DNA of 64,000 nt from Bacteroidia bacterium 43-41 (GCA_001898165.1 MKTD01000066.1:35670-99669); one strand, 5' to 3'. Positions 37,385 through 47,283 are shown, numbered from the stretch's first letter. The notes: generated by a model from the letters alone, not told the origin. Numbers and translations are program-made.

Positions 37385-39043
37385 TTATTCGGTTTCCGCT
37401 GAAACATCAGCTTTGACTCCTACACCATCGGCTCCGCTCCCTTCAAGCTGTTGTTTCAGGTAATTGGATATGATGCCTGAGCTATCTTTAGCCTGAGTAT
37501 TGGTCTCGGCAACTTGTTGCATGGGTTTAGGCTGCTCAACGGTAACGGTTTCCTTTTTTACAATAAGGCGCTCTCCTATGGAAAGTTTATCAGAACGCAA
37601 TCCGTTCCACGATTTCAGCTGTGCCACCGTTACTCTGTTTTTCTGAGCAATCTTGCCCAGGTTATCGCCACTGCGCACCCGATAATATTCATTCACCGTT
37701 TTTGTAACGGTTTCCGGATCTGCGGCTTGTTGCGCAACTAAAGCATCATCCGGTTGTTGAACGGGCGGAACAACTGCTTTCTTCTTCACGACAAGGCTTT
37801 TTCCCACAGAGATCCTCGTGGACTTCAGGTTATTCCACGAACGAAGTTGTGAGACAGTCACTCCGTTTCTGGATGCTATTTTCGAAAGGTTATCTCCACT
37901 GCGCACCCGATAATAGACGTTTTCCGTATTTCCCGAAACGGATAATCCGGCTGAAACCAGATATTCATCGGTATTTTCGCGATGCGTGATATAGTCGTCT
38001 CTCCGGAAGTTCATTATTTCGTCTTTCTTTTCGAGAAACGCATACATTTTATTGGTCGGCAGCACGAGCGCATATCGTTGATAATTACCCGGCACCCTGT
38101 CTTTTTTAAACTGCGGATTCCACCGGCGGATATCGCTTAGGGGAATCTCCAGCACCTCGGATATCTGGTTAAAGTGTACCTGATTATCCACGTAGATGGT
38201 ATCAAGGCCAGCCATGTCACAAACCGATTCTACCGGACAGATATTGTGCTTGTCGTAGAAATTCATGATGTAATTCGCCGCAATAAAGGCAGGAACATAA
38301 CCACGGGTTTCACGCGGCAGGTTGTAGTAGATCTGCCAGTAATCTTGCTTGCCGCCGCTTCGGGCAATAGCTTTGTTTACATTGCCCGGTCCACAGTTGT
38401 AAGCTGCAATCACCAGATTCCAGTCGCCATAAATCGCAAATAAATCTTTCAGGTATCGGGCGGCCGCTTCGGTTGACTTGTGCGGATCACGGCGTTCATC
38501 AACCAGGCTGTTTATCTGAAGCCCGTAACCTTGTCCCGTCTTTAGCATAAACTGCCACAAACCCGTTGCACCCGCTCTTGAGACGGCTACGGGATTAAGC
38601 GCCGATTCAATTACCGGCAAATATTTCAATTCCAGCGGTAATCCGTATCTGTCGAGCGCTTCCTCAAACATGGGGAAATAGTATTCGCCAATGGTAAGCA
38701 TATACCCTACCACATCGCGCCTACGGTTGGCATACATATCTATATACTGCCTCACTACCTGGTTGTACGATAATTCCATCTCCGTGGGCAAATCGTAAAG
38801 GCGTTTAGTATAAACACTGTCGTGAAACATTATATTTGAGCCTTGACTGCATTTGTTATCCGATTTTGAAAAATCGATCTGCCACTCGTGCAGCAAAGTA
38901 GCCAGGTGTTCGTTCAGGCTTTCGGGTGCAACAATGGAGTTATCCTGAATATTATCTTTATTTGGTTGCGTATTCCCTTGAGCAAAAACAATTGTCGTAC
39001 CCGTTATCGCACACGAAAACAGGATCAAAAAAATCTTTTTCAT
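37385..39043 (-). CDS. Lytic transglycosylase (MltD-like) with two LysM domains
   Basis: 'ESALNPVAVSRAGATGLWQFM' and two 'YYRVRSGDNL..IA..N.VTV.QL..WN' LysM repeats. Confidence 0.95.
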   Translation of the reverse strand: MKKIFLILFSCAITGTTIVFAQGNTQPNKDNIQDNSIVAPESLNEHLATLLHEWQIDFSKSDNKCSQGSNIMFHDSVYTKRLYDLPTEMELSYNQVVRQYIDMYANRRRDVVGYMLTIGEYYFPMFEEALDRYGLPLELKYLPVIESALNPVAVSRAGATGLWQFMLKTGQGYGLQINSLVDERRDPHKSTEAAARYLKDLFAIYGDWNLVIAAYNCGPGNVNKAIARSGGKQDYWQIYYNLPRETRGYVPAFIAANYIMNFYDKHNICPVESVCDMAGLDTIYVDNQVHFNQISEVLEIPLSDIRRWNPQFKKDRVPGNYQRYALVLPTNKMYAFLEKKDEIMNFRRDDYITHRENTDEYLVSAGLSVSGNTENVYYRVRSGDNLSKIASRNGVTVSQLRSWNNLKSTRISVGKSLVVKKKAVVPPVQQPDDALVAQQAADPETVTKTVNEYYRVRSGDNLGKIAQKNRVTVAQLKSWNGLRSDKLSIGERLIVKKETVTVEQPKPMQQVAETNTQAKDSSGIISNYLKQQLEGSGADGVGVKADVSAETE

Positions 39044-39088
39044 TCTTTCTTTTTCAGGGAAACCCGCATGGAGTTTCCGGTTGTAATC

Positions 39089-39733
39089 TTAAAAACTAAA
39101 ACTGCATCTAAATCCGTAAGAATCCGCCAGGTAATTCGAATCTGCTTTTTTGAAAATTACCGGCTCCACACGCATCGACAAGTCGGGACTTACATCAAAT
39201 TCAAATAATTGTGCATCTACGTAGGCATCTACAATTCCAAGGCCATAAAGCGCCACGGTTAAAATTATACTGAAGTCCCGGTAATATCTGAAATAATTCT
39301 TCCTGTCTTTCAATACTCCTGAAAACCAATTTTTATCAATGGATTCAGGATCATCCCTGTATTGGTATGGGACTAATTTGTGCCATCTGTTTGTGTTGGG
39401 GTCGCTATCAAGAATGTCTCTATATCCGCCAAAATACTCCTGGTAATGGCTGTTATTCCATGTTATGGCGTATGAAAGCCCCACAAACCCGCCGTAAAGT
39501 ATGGGCAACTTCCAGTACTTCCGGTTATATACCTGTCCTAATCCAGGGAAAATGGCCGAATAGAATACTGCTTTTTTCGGATCGGGCTTGAACATTTTTT
39601 TCTCCAAGGCAGTACCTGGCGGCAATACAACCGCAATTGAATCGGGTTGCTTTGGAACGGTGTCCTGTTGCGCCGTTAACTGAAAGGCGATACTTATGAA
39701 TAATAGACAAACAATGTTCCGGTATTTCAGCAT
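39089..39733 (-). CDS. DUF5683-type exported protein
   Basis: 'KAVFYSAIFPGLGQVYNRKYWKLPILYGG' motif; placed between parB and the transglycosylase gene. Confidence 0.8.
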   Translation of the reverse strand: MLKYRNIVCLLFISIAFQLTAQQDTVPKQPDSIAVVLPPGTALEKKMFKPDPKKAVFYSAIFPGLGQVYNRKYWKLPILYGGFVGLSYAITWNNSHYQEYFGGYRDILDSDPNTNRWHKLVPYQYRDDPESIDKNWFSGVLKDRKNYFRYYRDFSIILTVALYGLGIVDAYVDAQLFEFDVSPDLSMRVEPVIFKKADSNYLADSYGFRCSFSF

Positions 39734-39738
39734 AAGCC

Positions 39739-40641
39739 TTACTTCTTCATTGTATCGAACATACCGATAATTCGTTCCAGGTCTTCGGTAGACGAAAACG
39801 GAATAGTGATTTTCCCTTTGCCGTTTTTGTTGTAGTTGAATTGAACATCAGCCTTGAAATAATTGGACAGGTGTTGCTTCAGTGCATTAAAATCATCGAC
39901 AAACGATCTGCCCGGGCTTTTTTCCCGGCTCTTGTCTTCTTTCCTGCCTGATTTTCCATTTAACGGCTTTCCCTCGGAATATTCGCGGACAATTGTCTCT
40001 ACGCTCCGAACCGATAACCCGTCTTCCAAAATAAGATTATAGAGAGAGAGTTGCGCTACCGGATCGTTCATAGTAACTAAGGCACGTGCGTGCCCCATGT
40101 CTATTTTTTTGTCCTTCACTCCCATTTGCACTTCAGCGGGGAGTTTGAGTAACCTCAGATAGTTGGTGATGGTAGTACGTTTTTTCCCCACCCTTTCGCT
40201 TAACTGTTCCTGGGTGAGCGAAAGCGAATCGATAAGATTTTGATATGCCAAGGCAATCTCGATGGAATTAAGATCTTCGCGCTGAATATTTTCCACCAGA
40301 GCCATTTCCATCAATTCGTCGTCATTCGCAGCTTTTATGTAAGCCGGAATTGAAGTCAGGCCGGCCATCAATGACGCCCTGTAACGGCGTTCTCCGGCAA
40401 TGATCTGATAAGAGTCCTCGCCTTCACGACGTAACGTTACCGGTTGAATGAGCCCGATTTTCCGGATAGACACAGCCAACTCTTCCAGCGAGTCTTGGTC
40501 GAAAACACGGCGCGGCTGGTCGGGATTAGGGTACATTTTCGAAAGTTCCACCTCACTGATGGATGTAGAGCCTTGCGATTCGCCTTCATTGTAGGCAATA
40601 AGTGCGTCTAAACCTCTTCCTAATGCGTTTTTTCTTGCCAT
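39739..40641 (-). CDS. parB: Chromosome-partitioning protein ParB
   Basis: 'RKNALGRGLDALI', 'YQIIAGERRYRASLMAG', 'ALVENIQREDLNSIE'. Confidence 0.96.
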   Translation of the reverse strand: MARKNALGRGLDALIAYNEGESQGSTSISEVELSKMYPNPDQPRRVFDQDSLEELAVSIRKIGLIQPVTLRREGEDSYQIIAGERRYRASLMAGLTSIPAYIKAANDDELMEMALVENIQREDLNSIEIALAYQNLIDSLSLTQEQLSERVGKKRTTITNYLRLLKLPAEVQMGVKDKKIDMGHARALVTMNDPVAQLSLYNLILEDGLSVRSVETIVREYSEGKPLNGKSGRKEDKSREKSPGRSFVDDFNALKQHLSNYFKADVQFNYNKNGKGKITIPFSSTEDLERIIGMFDTMKK

Positions 40642-40699
40642 AAATTAAATAAATGATATCCAATAGTTATCAGCGAATAACATTCTTAATCGTGCAAAG

Positions 40700-41464
40700 T
40701 TAAACATTTTTCTCAATTAATTCCTGTGCCAACTGCATATGATTGATAGCTCCACGCGATCCGGCATCGTACATAAGAGCCGGTTTGGCATGACTCTGCG
40801 ATTCGCTGAGCGTGATGTTTCGCTGAATAACCGTGTCGAAGACCAACTCCTTGAAGTGGCTCTTTACTTCTTCGTATATCTGGTTATGTAAACGCAGGCG
40901 GGAATCGTACATGGTAAGCACAAAGCCCTCAATCTCAAGGCTTGTGTTCAGTTTCGATTTTATTATTTTAATGGTGTTCAGCAATTTGCTCAACCCCTCG
41001 AGCGCAAAATATTCACATTGGACGGGGATAATAATGGAATCGGAAGCGGTTAAAGCGTTTACGGTAATAATCCCAAGCGATGGGGAGCAGTCGATAAGAA
41101 TATAATCGTACTTTGGCCGCAGCGGATTCAGCAAATCGCGCAAACGCTTTTCTCGATTGTCCATCTGCACCATTTCCAGCTCGGCTCCCACCAGATTGAT
41201 ATGCGACGGAATGATGTCGATATTCTCGAAAGGTGTTTTCATAACTGTATCAGCCGGCATACATCTGCCGATGAGTCCTTCGTAAATGGTATATTTCAAC
41301 GTCCGGATATCGATACCCAACCCCGACGAAGCATTTGCCTGCGGGTCGGCGTCCACAACAAGTATCTTCTTATCCATAGCAGCCAACGATGCTGCTAAAT
41401 TAATAGTAGTAGTGGTTTTTCCCACGCCACCTTTCTGATTTGCCAATGCAATAATCTTGCCCAT
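40700..41464 (-). CDS. parA: Chromosome-partitioning ATPase ParA/Soj
   Basis: 'ALANQKGGVGKTTTTINLAASLA', 'VVDADPQANAS'. Confidence 0.96.
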   Translation of the reverse strand: MGKIIALANQKGGVGKTTTTINLAASLAAMDKKILVVDADPQANASSGLGIDIRTLKYTIYEGLIGRCMPADTVMKTPFENIDIIPSHINLVGAELEMVQMDNREKRLRDLLNPLRPKYDYILIDCSPSLGIITVNALTASDSIIIPVQCEYFALEGLSKLLNTIKIIKSKLNTSLEIEGFVLTMYDSRLRLHNQIYEEVKSHFKELVFDTVIQRNITLSESQSHAKPALMYDAGSRGAINHMQLAQELIEKNV

Positions 41465-41584
41465 TTATTAATCTCCAATATGAAACAGCAAAATAAGCAA
41501 TAATTCCCTTAATTCTATGTTAATTAAATAAAACGTTCTGTTTTTTGTTGAAAAAAGATTGTGTCGGGAGTCCTAACCTACAAC

Positions 41585-42910
41585 TCACTCCCACAAAAAA
41601 TCGTTATCCCCGTCTGCTGCTCTCAATAAATTCTCTTTCTCAAAGAAAAATTCTTTTTCACCGAAGGCCGGTTTAAGATCATCAAACCATGTAGCCGAAG
41701 CGCTGTATTTTGCAAAAAAAGGAATATCGACCAGATTGGGATTACGGCACTGCAAAAACCGGAGAACAAACACTTTTTCGCCGTTTACTTCCGACACTCC
41801 CAGCAATTGCACCTTCCCTGGGCCGCAGCTCATGCTCGGGCCCCGGACCGTCCGGGCAATGCCGCTTACGTTTGTGTAAGCCTTCCTGAAAATGTTCCAT
41901 GCCCTTGTAAGGGAAACTTCAAAAAACGCTTTCGATCCGGTGTCACGGGCAACAAACATATAATACGGCACAAGCCCTAACCGGACCTGCTCTTTCCACA
42001 TCTTCGACCAGATCTCCGGATCGTCATTTATGTTTCGCAACAGAGGCGATTGTGTCCTGATCTGTGTTCCCGTATTTCGTATCCGCTCAATAGCCTGCCT
42101 TACGGCATCTGTCGTCAATTCATCGGGATGGTTAAAGTGTGCCTGAAAGGCCAGGTGTTTGCCCGCTTTATTCACTTTCTCGAACAAAAAGAGGAGGGCA
42201 TCGGCATCTTTATCCGTCAAAAACCGGTAAGGCCAGTAAGCGAGTGATTTAGAACCAATCCGTATATTCTGAATGTGGCTGAATTCTTTCGATAACAACG
42301 GTTCTATATAGGCCGATAAAATTCTTGCGTTTGCCGTTAAGGGATCACCTCCTGTGAACAGGACATCAGAGACTTTTGGGTGTTTAAGCAGGTATTTATG
42401 CAGCAGCGCACCTTCTTTCATCGCAAATTTCAGCTCGTTCATCCCTGTAAACTGAGGCCAGCGAAAGCAAAACGTGCAATAGGCATGGCAAGTTTGTCCC
42501 TGACTGGGAAAATACAACACCGTTTCCCGATATTTGTGTTGAATCCCGTGCAGCTTCTCCCCTTCAAACAGAGGTATATTGTACTCCTGTCCTGCCGGGT
42601 TCGGATTTAACTTCAGCCTTATCTTATTCACTTCATTTCTAACAACTTGTTGTTCAACGCCTGACCGCAAGATCTTCGCCACCTTGTCGTAATGCTGTTT
42701 CGATAACATCTCCTTTCTCGGGAAAGTAAGCGTAAAAATGGGATCGTCGGGAATATTGCTCCAATCGATCAATTGCTCTGCCACGTAGTTGTTTGATTTA
42801 AAGGGAAGAACATTTCCCACTATCCGTATGGCTTCAATTTGTTCGGATGATAAGCCGGATATCTGTGGCAGCTCTGTAAAATTGTGTAGGGTGTAACTCT
42901 TGTAATTCAT
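41585..42910 (-). CDS. KamA-family radical SAM protein (lysine 2,3-aminomutase-like)
   Basis: 'CHAYCTFCFRW' CxxxCxxC; 'LFTGGDPL'; PLP-lysine-like 'GPGKVQLLG'; start placed at internal ATG. Confidence 0.88.
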   Translation of the reverse strand: MNYKSYTLHNFTELPQISGLSSEQIEAIRIVGNVLPFKSNNYVAEQLIDWSNIPDDPIFTLTFPRKEMLSKQHYDKVAKILRSGVEQQVVRNEVNKIRLKLNPNPAGQEYNIPLFEGEKLHGIQHKYRETVLYFPSQGQTCHAYCTFCFRWPQFTGMNELKFAMKEGALLHKYLLKHPKVSDVLFTGGDPLTANARILSAYIEPLLSKEFSHIQNIRIGSKSLAYWPYRFLTDKDADALLFLFEKVNKAGKHLAFQAHFNHPDELTTDAVRQAIERIRNTGTQIRTQSPLLRNINDDPEIWSKMWKEQVRLGLVPYYMFVARDTGSKAFFEVSLTRAWNIFRKAYTNVSGIARTVRGPSMSCGPGKVQLLGVSEVNGEKVFVLRFLQCRNPNLVDIPFFAKYSASATWFDDLKPAFGEKEFFFEKENLLRAADGDNDFLWE

Positions 42911-43038
42911 TATTTTACAAAAATAAAAAAATAAATCGTCAATTGTAAACACTTTCTAATTAATTTGGCAAAGGTTTCCATTTTGTATTTTTTAATGAAA
43001 TTTCCTGTCGTTTTCTCGTTTTTATTAAATATAAGTAT

Positions 43039-43046
43039 TACTTTTG
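43039..43046 (+). promoter_or_regulatory. -7 box TACTTTTG upstream of arginine cluster
   Basis: TAnnTTTG match about 160 nt upstream of the GNAT gene. Confidence 0.5.
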
Positions 43047-43207
43047 CAATTCCAATGGAAATATTACTAACACATATCACTCCCGGGTACACCGTTATGG
43101 ATCTAGTCCGACGATGCTTCTAACAATTCCGGTTCTTTGCGGATTTTAGGTTACAGCCGCAAGACAGTTCCTTTTTATTTATCATTTAATTTTTTTTATT
43201 ACACAAA

Positions 43208-43822
43208 ATGGATGTGGAGATTTATACAGCTACTTCCGCTTATGCAAAATACGCGCAGGAAGTATGTGATTTAATATACGAATCGGCTCAGGCACGCGGC
43301 ACAGGTATTGCCAAACGGAGCGCAGAGTACATTGCGGAAAAGATGAATGCCGGAAAGGCAGTCGTTGCATTGGATGGGGACAAACTCGTGGGGTTTGCCT
43401 ACATTGAGACGTTCAGCCACCAACGGTTTGTAGCCAACTCGGGACTTGTGGTACATCCCGATTACCGGAATCAGGGGTTGGCCCGAAAAATAAAGCGTAA
43501 AATTTTTGATCTTTCCAGGAAGTTGTTCCCGCAGGCTAAGATCTTCAGTATTACCACCGGATTGGCAGTCATGAAGATGAACACCGAATTAGGCTTTAAA
43601 CCGGTAACTTTTTCCATGCTTACCGATGATGAGGAGTTCTGGAAAGGCTGTCAGGGTTGCCGGAATTTCGATATTCTTCAGCGCAACAACTACAAAATGT
43701 GCCTTTGCACCGGGCTGTTGTACAATCCGGCTCAGCGGGAAGCCGCAGCCAGCTCGTTTGCAAAAAAGGTAGTGAAACCGATTGTAAAGAAAAAAGCACC
43801 GAATAAGATACATAAAAAATAA
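43208..43822 (+). CDS. GNAT-family acyltransferase, candidate N-acyl(succinyl/acetyl)glutamate synthase
   Basis: 'LVVHPDYRNQGLARKIKRKIFDLSRK' acetyl-CoA-binding GNAT motif; first gene of the arginine operon. Confidence 0.8.
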   Translation: MDVEIYTATSAYAKYAQEVCDLIYESAQARGTGIAKRSAEYIAEKMNAGKAVVALDGDKLVGFAYIETFSHQRFVANSGLVVHPDYRNQGLARKIKRKIFDLSRKLFPQAKIFSITTGLAVMKMNTELGFKPVTFSMLTDDEEFWKGCQGCRNFDILQRNNYKMCLCTGLLYNPAQREAAASSFAKKVVKPIVKKKAPNKIHKK

Positions 43823-43833
43823 TAATCAAACAG

Positions 43834-45018
43834 ATGAACCAGAAAGTAGTTTTAGCATTCAGCGGCGGGCTCGACACATCGTTTTGTGTGCCTTACCTCA
43901 TCAACAAACGCAATTTGGAAGTCCATACCGTAGTGGTTAACACCGGCGGTTTCTCAGACGAAGAGTTAAAACGTATTGAGGAGCGTTCCAACACCTTAGG
44001 CGCTGCGTCTCACACAACCATTGACGCCGTGAACGATTATTACGAAAGAGGCATACGGTACCTGATTTTCGGCAACGTCCTAAAAAACAACACCTATCCC
44101 CTTTCGGTCAGTTCCGAACGTTTTTTTCAGGCATTATCCGTGCTGGAGCATGTGAAAAAGATCGGCGCCGAATATGTTGCCCACGGGAGTACAGGCGCCG
44201 GAAACGATCAGGTGCGCTTCGACCTGGTTTTTGAAGTGTTGGCGCCCGAAGTAAAGATCATTGCTCCTATCCGGGAGTTGGGATTGTCGCGTCAGGAAGA
44301 GATTGATTATTTGAAATCGAACGGATTTGATTTTTCGTGGGAAAAATCGAAATATTCCATCAACCAGGGATTGTGGGGAACCAGTGTAGGCGGCGTTGAA
44401 ACGCTGAAATCGTCGGGTATCCTTCCCGAAGAAGCTTATCCGTCGCAAGTTTCTGATTACGGCGTGGAACGCATAAAAATAGGTTTCGAAAAGGGGGAAC
44501 CGGTATCGTTGAACGGAGAGAAAATGTTGCCTGTAAACGTTATTCGCACGTTGCATAAATGGGCATCCCGGTTCGGTATCGGCAGGGACGTCCACGTAGG
44601 CGACACCATCATTGGAACAAAAGGGAGAGTTGCATTCGAAGCTCCGGCACCCCTGATCCTGGTAAAAGCGCACCACTTACTGGAAAAGCATGTGCTTACC
44701 AAACAGCAACTCTATTGGAAAGATCAGTTGTCAAACTGGTACGGCCAGTTAATGCACGAAGCGCAGTATTTAGAGCCTGTCATGCGCAACATCGAAACGT
44801 TTTTAAACGACACGCAACAGTTTGTGACCGGTGAAGTGGATGTGGAACTTCGTCCGTACCATTTTTCGGTATTGGCTTGCAGCACGGATTACGATTTGAT
44901 GAATCCTGTTTTCGGAGAGTACGGTGAAGTAAACAAATCATTTACCGGACAAGATGTGATTGGATTTACCAAAGTCATCTCCAATCCGTTGAAAATATAT
45001 TATAAAATTCACGAATAG
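43834..45018 (+). CDS. argG: Argininosuccinate synthase
   Basis: 'KVVLAFSGGLDTSFCVPYLI', 'AHGSTGAGNDQVRFDL'. Confidence 0.95.
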   Translation: MNQKVVLAFSGGLDTSFCVPYLINKRNLEVHTVVVNTGGFSDEELKRIEERSNTLGAASHTTIDAVNDYYERGIRYLIFGNVLKNNTYPLSVSSERFFQALSVLEHVKKIGAEYVAHGSTGAGNDQVRFDLVFEVLAPEVKIIAPIRELGLSRQEEIDYLKSNGFDFSWEKSKYSINQGLWGTSVGGVETLKSSGILPEEAYPSQVSDYGVERIKIGFEKGEPVSLNGEKMLPVNVIRTLHKWASRFGIGRDVHVGDTIIGTKGRVAFEAPAPLILVKAHHLLEKHVLTKQQLYWKDQLSNWYGQLMHEAQYLEPVMRNIETFLNDTQQFVTGEVDVELRPYHFSVLACSTDYDLMNPVFGEYGEVNKSFTGQDVIGFTKVISNPLKIYYKIHE

Positions 45019-45022
45019 TCAA

Positions 45023-45997
45023 ATGATTAAAGTATCCATTGCCGGAGGAACCGGTTATACTGCCGGGGAACTGCTCCGTATCCTGCTTAATCATCCCCGG
45101 GTGAAAATAGAGTCGGTAATCAGTTCAAGCTCTGTTGGCATGGCGGTTACCGATGTGCATCGCGACTTATTGGGTGAGACCGGCATCACATTTTCCGATC
45201 AAACAGGCCATCCGGACGTTATTTTCCTCTGTCTCGGACACGGGCTTTCGCGCGCCTTCCTCAACGAGAATAATGTTCCTGCAGCATGTAAGGTAATCGA
45301 CCTGGGAAACGATTTTCGCAACGATCCTGTTTTCGCCGAAAGAGATTTTGTTTTCGGCTTGTGCGAGTTCAATCGGGAGAAAATCCGTACGGCTTCCAGT
45401 GTAGCAAATCCCGGATGTTTTTCCACTTCCATCATGCTGGCCCTGCTACCGTTAGCTGTTTTGAACAAGTTGACGGAAGATGTTCACGTCCATGCCATCA
45501 CCGGATCAACCGGCGCCGGGAAAAAACCCGCCGACACCACACATTTCAGCTACCGGAGCGGTAATATCTCGGTTTACAAACCTTTTACCCACCAGCATTT
45601 AGAAGAGATTGAACTCACATTGAAAGCAGCCGGAAGCAAAAACTTGCCTCCCATACAATTGGTTCCCCTGCGCGGCGATTTTACCCGGGGGATCTTCGCC
45701 AGTGTTTACACCAGGTGGGATGCTCCGATGCCTGAAACTGAAGTGATCAACTACTACAAAGATTATTACAAGGCTTCGCCATTTGTTTTTGTTTCGGATA
45801 AACCGATCAGTCTGAAAGAGGTGGTAAACACCAATAAATGCCTGCTTCATATCGGCTTTCACAACGGATATATCCACATTACTTCTGTTCTTGATAATCT
45901 GTTGAAAGGGGCATCGGGACAAGCGGTGCAAAACATGAATTTGATGTTTGGCTTAGATGAAGCAATGGGATTAAAGTTGAAAGGCTCAGCTTTTTAG
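45023..45997 (+). CDS. argC: N-acyl-gamma-glutamyl-phosphate reductase
   Basis: 'SIAGGTGYTAGELLRILLNHP', 'VANPGCFSTSIMLALLPL'. Confidence 0.95.
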   Translation: MIKVSIAGGTGYTAGELLRILLNHPRVKIESVISSSSVGMAVTDVHRDLLGETGITFSDQTGHPDVIFLCLGHGLSRAFLNENNVPAACKVIDLGNDFRNDPVFAERDFVFGLCEFNREKIRTASSVANPGCFSTSIMLALLPLAVLNKLTEDVHVHAITGSTGAGKKPADTTHFSYRSGNISVYKPFTHQHLEEIELTLKAAGSKNLPPIQLVPLRGDFTRGIFASVYTRWDAPMPETEVINYYKDYYKASPFVFVSDKPISLKEVVNTNKCLLHIGFHNGYIHITSVLDNLLKGASGQAVQNMNLMFGLDEAMGLKLKGSAF

Positions 45998-46017
45998 AAA
46001 CTGTTTTAAATTTTTTT

Positions 46018-47145
46018 ATGAACTTATTTGATGTATATACCCTTTGGGATATCGAACCCGTCCGCGCAAAAGGTTGCCGCGTATGGGACAGGGACGGTGT
46101 GGAATATCTCGATTTTTACGGGGGCCACGCCGTGATTTCCATCGGCCATTCTCATCCTGTTTACGTGAAAGCCATTCAGGAGCAGGTAGAAAAAATCGGG
46201 TTTTATTCCAACTCCGTGGTCAACAGCCTGCAAGCCGAACTTGCCGAAAAGCTGGGGGAGCAAAGCGGTTATCCCGATTATTCGCTTTTTCTCTGCAATA
46301 GCGGAGCAGAAGCCAATGAGAACGCACTGAAATTAGCCTCGTTCCACACCGGGAAAAAACGAATCATTGCGTTCAGGGAATCGTTTCACGGACGCACGTC
46401 GGGTGCGGTTTCCATCACCGATAATGCGTCGATCCAATCCCCTTTCAATACGGGGCACGAAGTAACGTTTGTCTCCCTGAACGATTTAGATGCGATCGTG
46501 TGCGAGCTGGAAAAAGATGATGTGGCGGCCGTTATTGCAGAAGGTATCCAGGGCGTGGCCGGAATCTTCGTTCCCGAAAATAATTTTTTGCAGCAGCTTG
46601 AAAAAGCGTGCAAAAAATACAATGCGGTGCTTATTCTCGATGAGATCCAATCGGGCTACGGCCGTACCGGAAAATTTTTCGCTCATCAGTACGCCGGCAT
46701 CCAACCCGACATTATTACGGTGGCAAAAGGAATGGGCAATGGGTTTCCCATCGGCGGAGTTTTGATCTCACCCGAATTTAAAGCAAAGAAGGGAATGTTG
46801 GGAACCACGTTCGGCGGAAATTATTTGGCTTGTGTGGCTGCAATCGCCGTCCTGAAAGTTATGAAGGATGAGTCACTGGTAGAAAATGCCTCCGAAGCGG
46901 GTAATTATCTGCAAAACGAACTATCAAAATACAACGGAATTAAAGAAATTCGCGGCCGGGGATTAATGTTGGGGATTGAGTCGGAACCCGAATTCTCGGA
47001 TATACGCAACAGGTTGTTGTTCAAAAGTCATATCTTCACGGGCGGTGCAAAAAACAATGTGATGCGTTTACTGCCGCCGCTATCGGTGTCGAAGGAAGAT
47101 ATCGCTCTTTTTCTGGAAGAAACAAAAAAGTATCTAGAAGTTTAA
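46018..47145 (+). CDS. argD: Acyl-ornithine aminotransferase
   Basis: 'FLCNSGAEANENALKLA', 'LILDEIQSGYGRTGKFFAHQ', PLP 'VAKGMGNGFPIGG'. Confidence 0.95.
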   Translation: MNLFDVYTLWDIEPVRAKGCRVWDRDGVEYLDFYGGHAVISIGHSHPVYVKAIQEQVEKIGFYSNSVVNSLQAELAEKLGEQSGYPDYSLFLCNSGAEANENALKLASFHTGKKRIIAFRESFHGRTSGAVSITDNASIQSPFNTGHEVTFVSLNDLDAIVCELEKDDVAAVIAEGIQGVAGIFVPENNFLQQLEKACKKYNAVLILDEIQSGYGRTGKFFAHQYAGIQPDIITVAKGMGNGFPIGGVLISPEFKAKKGMLGTTFGGNYLACVAAIAVLKVMKDESLVENASEAGNYLQNELSKYNGIKEIRGRGLMLGIESEPEFSDIRNRLLFKSHIFTGGAKNNVMRLLPPLSVSKEDIALFLEETKKYLEV

Positions 47146-47157
47146 CGTTTAAAATAC

Positions 47158-47277
47158 AAGGTTCAAGGTTCAGAGTGAAAAGTGAAAAGTGAATTTTTTT
47201 TAGCTTTTAGTTTTTAGTTCTCTCGTCTTTGCTCTTTGCTCTGTGCTCTTTATTCTTGTATCTTTGTTCTAAAAGTC
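47158..47277. repeat. Heptamer-periodic intergenic array 2
   Basis: AAGGTTC-AAGGTTC-AGAGTGA-AAAGTGA-AAAGTGA ... TTAGCTT-TTAGTTT-TTAGTTC ... CTTTGCT-CTTTGCT-CTGTGCT-CTTTATT-CTTGTAT-CTTTGTT-CTAAAAG. Confidence 0.85.
47235..47266 (+). promoter_or_regulatory. Promoter within heptamer array 2 (-33 TTTG / -7 TATCTTTG)
   Basis: TTTG at 47235-47238, TATCTTTG at 47259-47266; 20-nt spacing; 17 nt upstream of argF' ATG. Confidence 0.5.
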
Positions 47278-47283
47278 TATTTT

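Noticed and set aside
37550-37930. Repeated DNA in the transglycosylase gene
   Set aside because: Explained by two LysM domains, an ordinary architecture.
39700-41600. Search for parS sites near parAB
   Set aside because: No convincing TGTTnCACGTGnAACA-like palindrome was seen by eye; not reported as a feature.
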